Of a DNA stretch of 7,195 nucleotides, positions 6,834-7,195 are shown one piece after another (within the stretch, counting starts at the first letter, position 1; each line of letters begins with the position of its first letter). This DNA comes from Candidatus Atribacteria bacterium 1244-E10-H5-B2. Lineage in GTDB: Bacteria; Atribacterota; JS1; SB-45; 34-128. The DNA is taken from contig NMQN01000531.1 in NCBI GenBank assembly GCA_003575245.1, positions 1 through 7,195 on the forward strand, given 5' to 3'. The notes under the pieces were generated by a model, which worked only from the letters and a program-made list of their open reading frames with translations, searched no databases and was not told the origin of the DNA. The position numbers and the translations under genes are program-made.

Positions 6834-6858
6834 CTGAAGGGGGGGGGGTCCTCTTCAG
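6834..6858 (-). promoter_or_regulatory. Hairpin between precursor and creatininase-family gene, includes the C10 tract
   Basis: On the minus strand CTGAAG (6858-6853) pairs with CTTCAG (6839-6834) around a 13-base loop holding most of the C10 run, followed by GGAATATATTTTT. It could be a leaky terminator that lets a precursor mRNA accumulate above its downstream enzymes, as is common in RiPP operons. The T-run starts several bases late, so termination is uncertain. It competes with the long-range pairing of the 17-bp inverted repeat. Confidence 0.35.
6839..6855 (+). repeat. Inverted repeat arm, G10 + TCCTCTT
   Basis: The plus-strand sequence is ten G residues followed by TCCTCTT. It is a perfect 17-base inverted match to the arm at 7095-7111. 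Inward of the perfect part, a looser match (CACCT.AT at about 6865) recurs on both sides after a three-base gap. The arms bound a 273-bp segment containing the candidate precursor gene. A MITE-like terminal repeat, an invertible-segment repeat or an RNA stem are all possible; I see no target-site duplication outside. Confidence 0.85.
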
Positions 6859-6905
6859 CGAGGCCACCTGATCTCTACTTCGGGCTATTCTCGTAGATGT
6901 TAAGA

Positions 6906-7001
6906 CTAAACTTTATGTCCTCCACATGATATTACTCTGCGGATTCTTACTACTTTAGGAGGAACATAAACTTTTCTTTTTTTCTTTTCTCTATTATCCA
7001 T
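6906..7001 (-). CDS. Candidate RiPP precursor peptide, 31 residues
   Basis: This small frame probably encodes the substrate of the cluster. AAAGGAG at 7017-7011 lies 9 nt before the ATG at 7001, an in-frame TGA at 7019-7017 excludes a longer form, and the TAG stop is at 6908-6906. The product is very basic at the N-terminus (Glu-Lys-Lys-Lys-Arg-Lys), then carries Y12-V-P-P15-K-V17, which matches the YxxPx(V/L) leader pattern bound by PqqD-like recognition domains in lasso-type systems, then an Arg/Val/Ile stretch and a C-terminus SCGGHKV with a single Cys26. Mycofactocin's MftA likewise is a short peptide with a lone CG near its C-terminus, but ends in VY; here the end differs. It is upstream of and co-oriented with the creatininase-family gene, with 142 nt between. 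I do not recognise it as a member of a named precursor family. Its role as precursor is inference. Confidence 0.72.
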   Translation of the reverse strand: MDNREKKKRKVYVPPKVVRIRRVISCGGHKV

Positions 7002-7020
7002 ATTTCTCGACTCCTTTCAT

Positions 7021-7038
7021 TTAGATTGTGTTTTGCAT
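7021..7038 (-). other. Possible five-codon upstream ORF before the precursor
   Basis: GAGGAGAG at 7048-7041 precedes ATG at 7038 at good spacing, yet the frame stops after five codons (Met-Gln-Asn-Thr-Ile). Another ATG follows at once and opens an eight-codon frame that overlaps the precursor's start. Ribosomes loading here could be handed to the precursor gene, or this may be a decayed start site. Confidence 0.3.
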
Positions 7039-7091
7039 AACTCTCCTCGGTATACAAAGATACTCTCAATCCAATATAATATTAGGTGTCT

Positions 7092-7195
7092 TTAAAGAGG
7101 ACCCCCCCCCCACACTTTGATATTTTCGGTTATATTTAGCTGGGCAATCTGTTTCAGAGAATCACCATCTTTTTCGCTACTTCTTCTTTTGTCAT
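7092..7195 (-). CDS. Partial or frame-disrupted small reading frame at right edge; possible second precursor
   Basis: One minus-strand frame is open from the window edge to a TAA at 7094-7092 and includes DSLKQIAQLNITENIKVW followed by GGGPL, where the glycines are encoded by the G10 arm of the inverted repeat. It has no start of its own in the window, so it may be the 3' end of a gene beginning outside. Alternatively, the ATG at 7195-7193 starts MTKEEVAKK in another frame that stops after 13 codons; one extra base in the A5 run at 7174-7170 would fuse the two into a 34-residue peptide of precursor size. Composition looks coding, but no ribosome binding site can be seen. A third option is that the 273-bp repeat-bounded segment inserted into and truncated a gene. 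Confidence 0.35.
   Translation of the reverse strand, partial: DKRRSSEKDGDSLKQIAQLNITENIKVWGGGPL
7095..7111 (-). repeat. Inverted repeat arm, G10 + TCCTCTT on the minus strand
   Basis: The plus strand reads AAGAGGA followed by ten C residues, the exact reverse complement of 6839-6855. The similarity stops precisely at the outer end of the homopolymer, since the next bases outward differ. That abrupt outer edge is what a terminal inverted repeat looks like. In the minus-strand transcript this arm would pair with the other to form a 17-bp GC-rich stem enclosing the precursor and its ribosome binding site. Confidence 0.85.

Noticed and set aside
6968..6986. Lys/Arg run KKKRKV in the candidate precursor, identical to a viral nuclear localisation signal core
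   Set aside because: A short basic run in a bacterial peptide; the match is chance and more likely reflects a leader binding surface.
6839..7111. Tn3-family ends (GGGG start) for the inverted repeat
   Set aside because: Only the leading G residues and TC agree; the rest of the Tn3 terminal pattern is missing and no five-base target duplication is visible.

Overview
The window is AT-rich by eye, uses strong Shine-Dalgarno sequences (AGGAGG, AAAGGAGGGG), and every gene I can support lies on the minus strand. Four radical SAM (rSAM) enzymes sit side by side, three of them with C-terminal SPASM domains. That points to an anaerobic, low-GC bacterium such as a Clostridia-like Firmicute or an anaerobic candidate phylum; the sequence does not allow a firmer placement.

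Layout in the direction of transcription (right to left): a disrupted or partial small reading frame at the right edge (7195-7092); a well-supported 31-residue candidate precursor peptide (7001-6906), enclosed by a perfect 17-bp inverted repeat whose outer ends are G10/C10 tracts (7111-7095 and 6855-6839); a creatininase-family amidohydrolase/peptidase (6763-6056); an rSAM/SPASM protein (6033-4918); an intra-operon dyad (4902-4867); a PqqD-like protein (4845-4552); a B12-domain rSAM protein (4539-3217); a second rSAM/SPASM protein (3236-2130); a 213-bp gap; a second PqqD-like protein (1916-1647); a third rSAM/SPASM protein (1650-544); a 241-bp gap that ends in a two-state attenuator-like structure (373-341); and the first 100 codons of an MFS exporter (302 to the left edge).

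My reading is a RiPP (ribosomally made, post-translationally modified peptide) cluster. The small peptide would be held by the PqqD-like proteins, modified by up to three SPASM enzymes and a cobalamin-dependent rSAM enzyme, trimmed by the creatininase homologue and exported by the MFS protein. Precursor + PqqD-like + rSAM/SPASM + creatininase homologue is the core of the mycofactocin system (MftA/B/C/E). This cluster has no visible MftD or MftF homologue, a precursor with a different C-terminus (SCGGHKV), a second PqqD/rSAM pair and a B12-rSAM enzyme, so it is probably a different and perhaps undescribed pathway. The gene families are seen directly; the pathway is inference.
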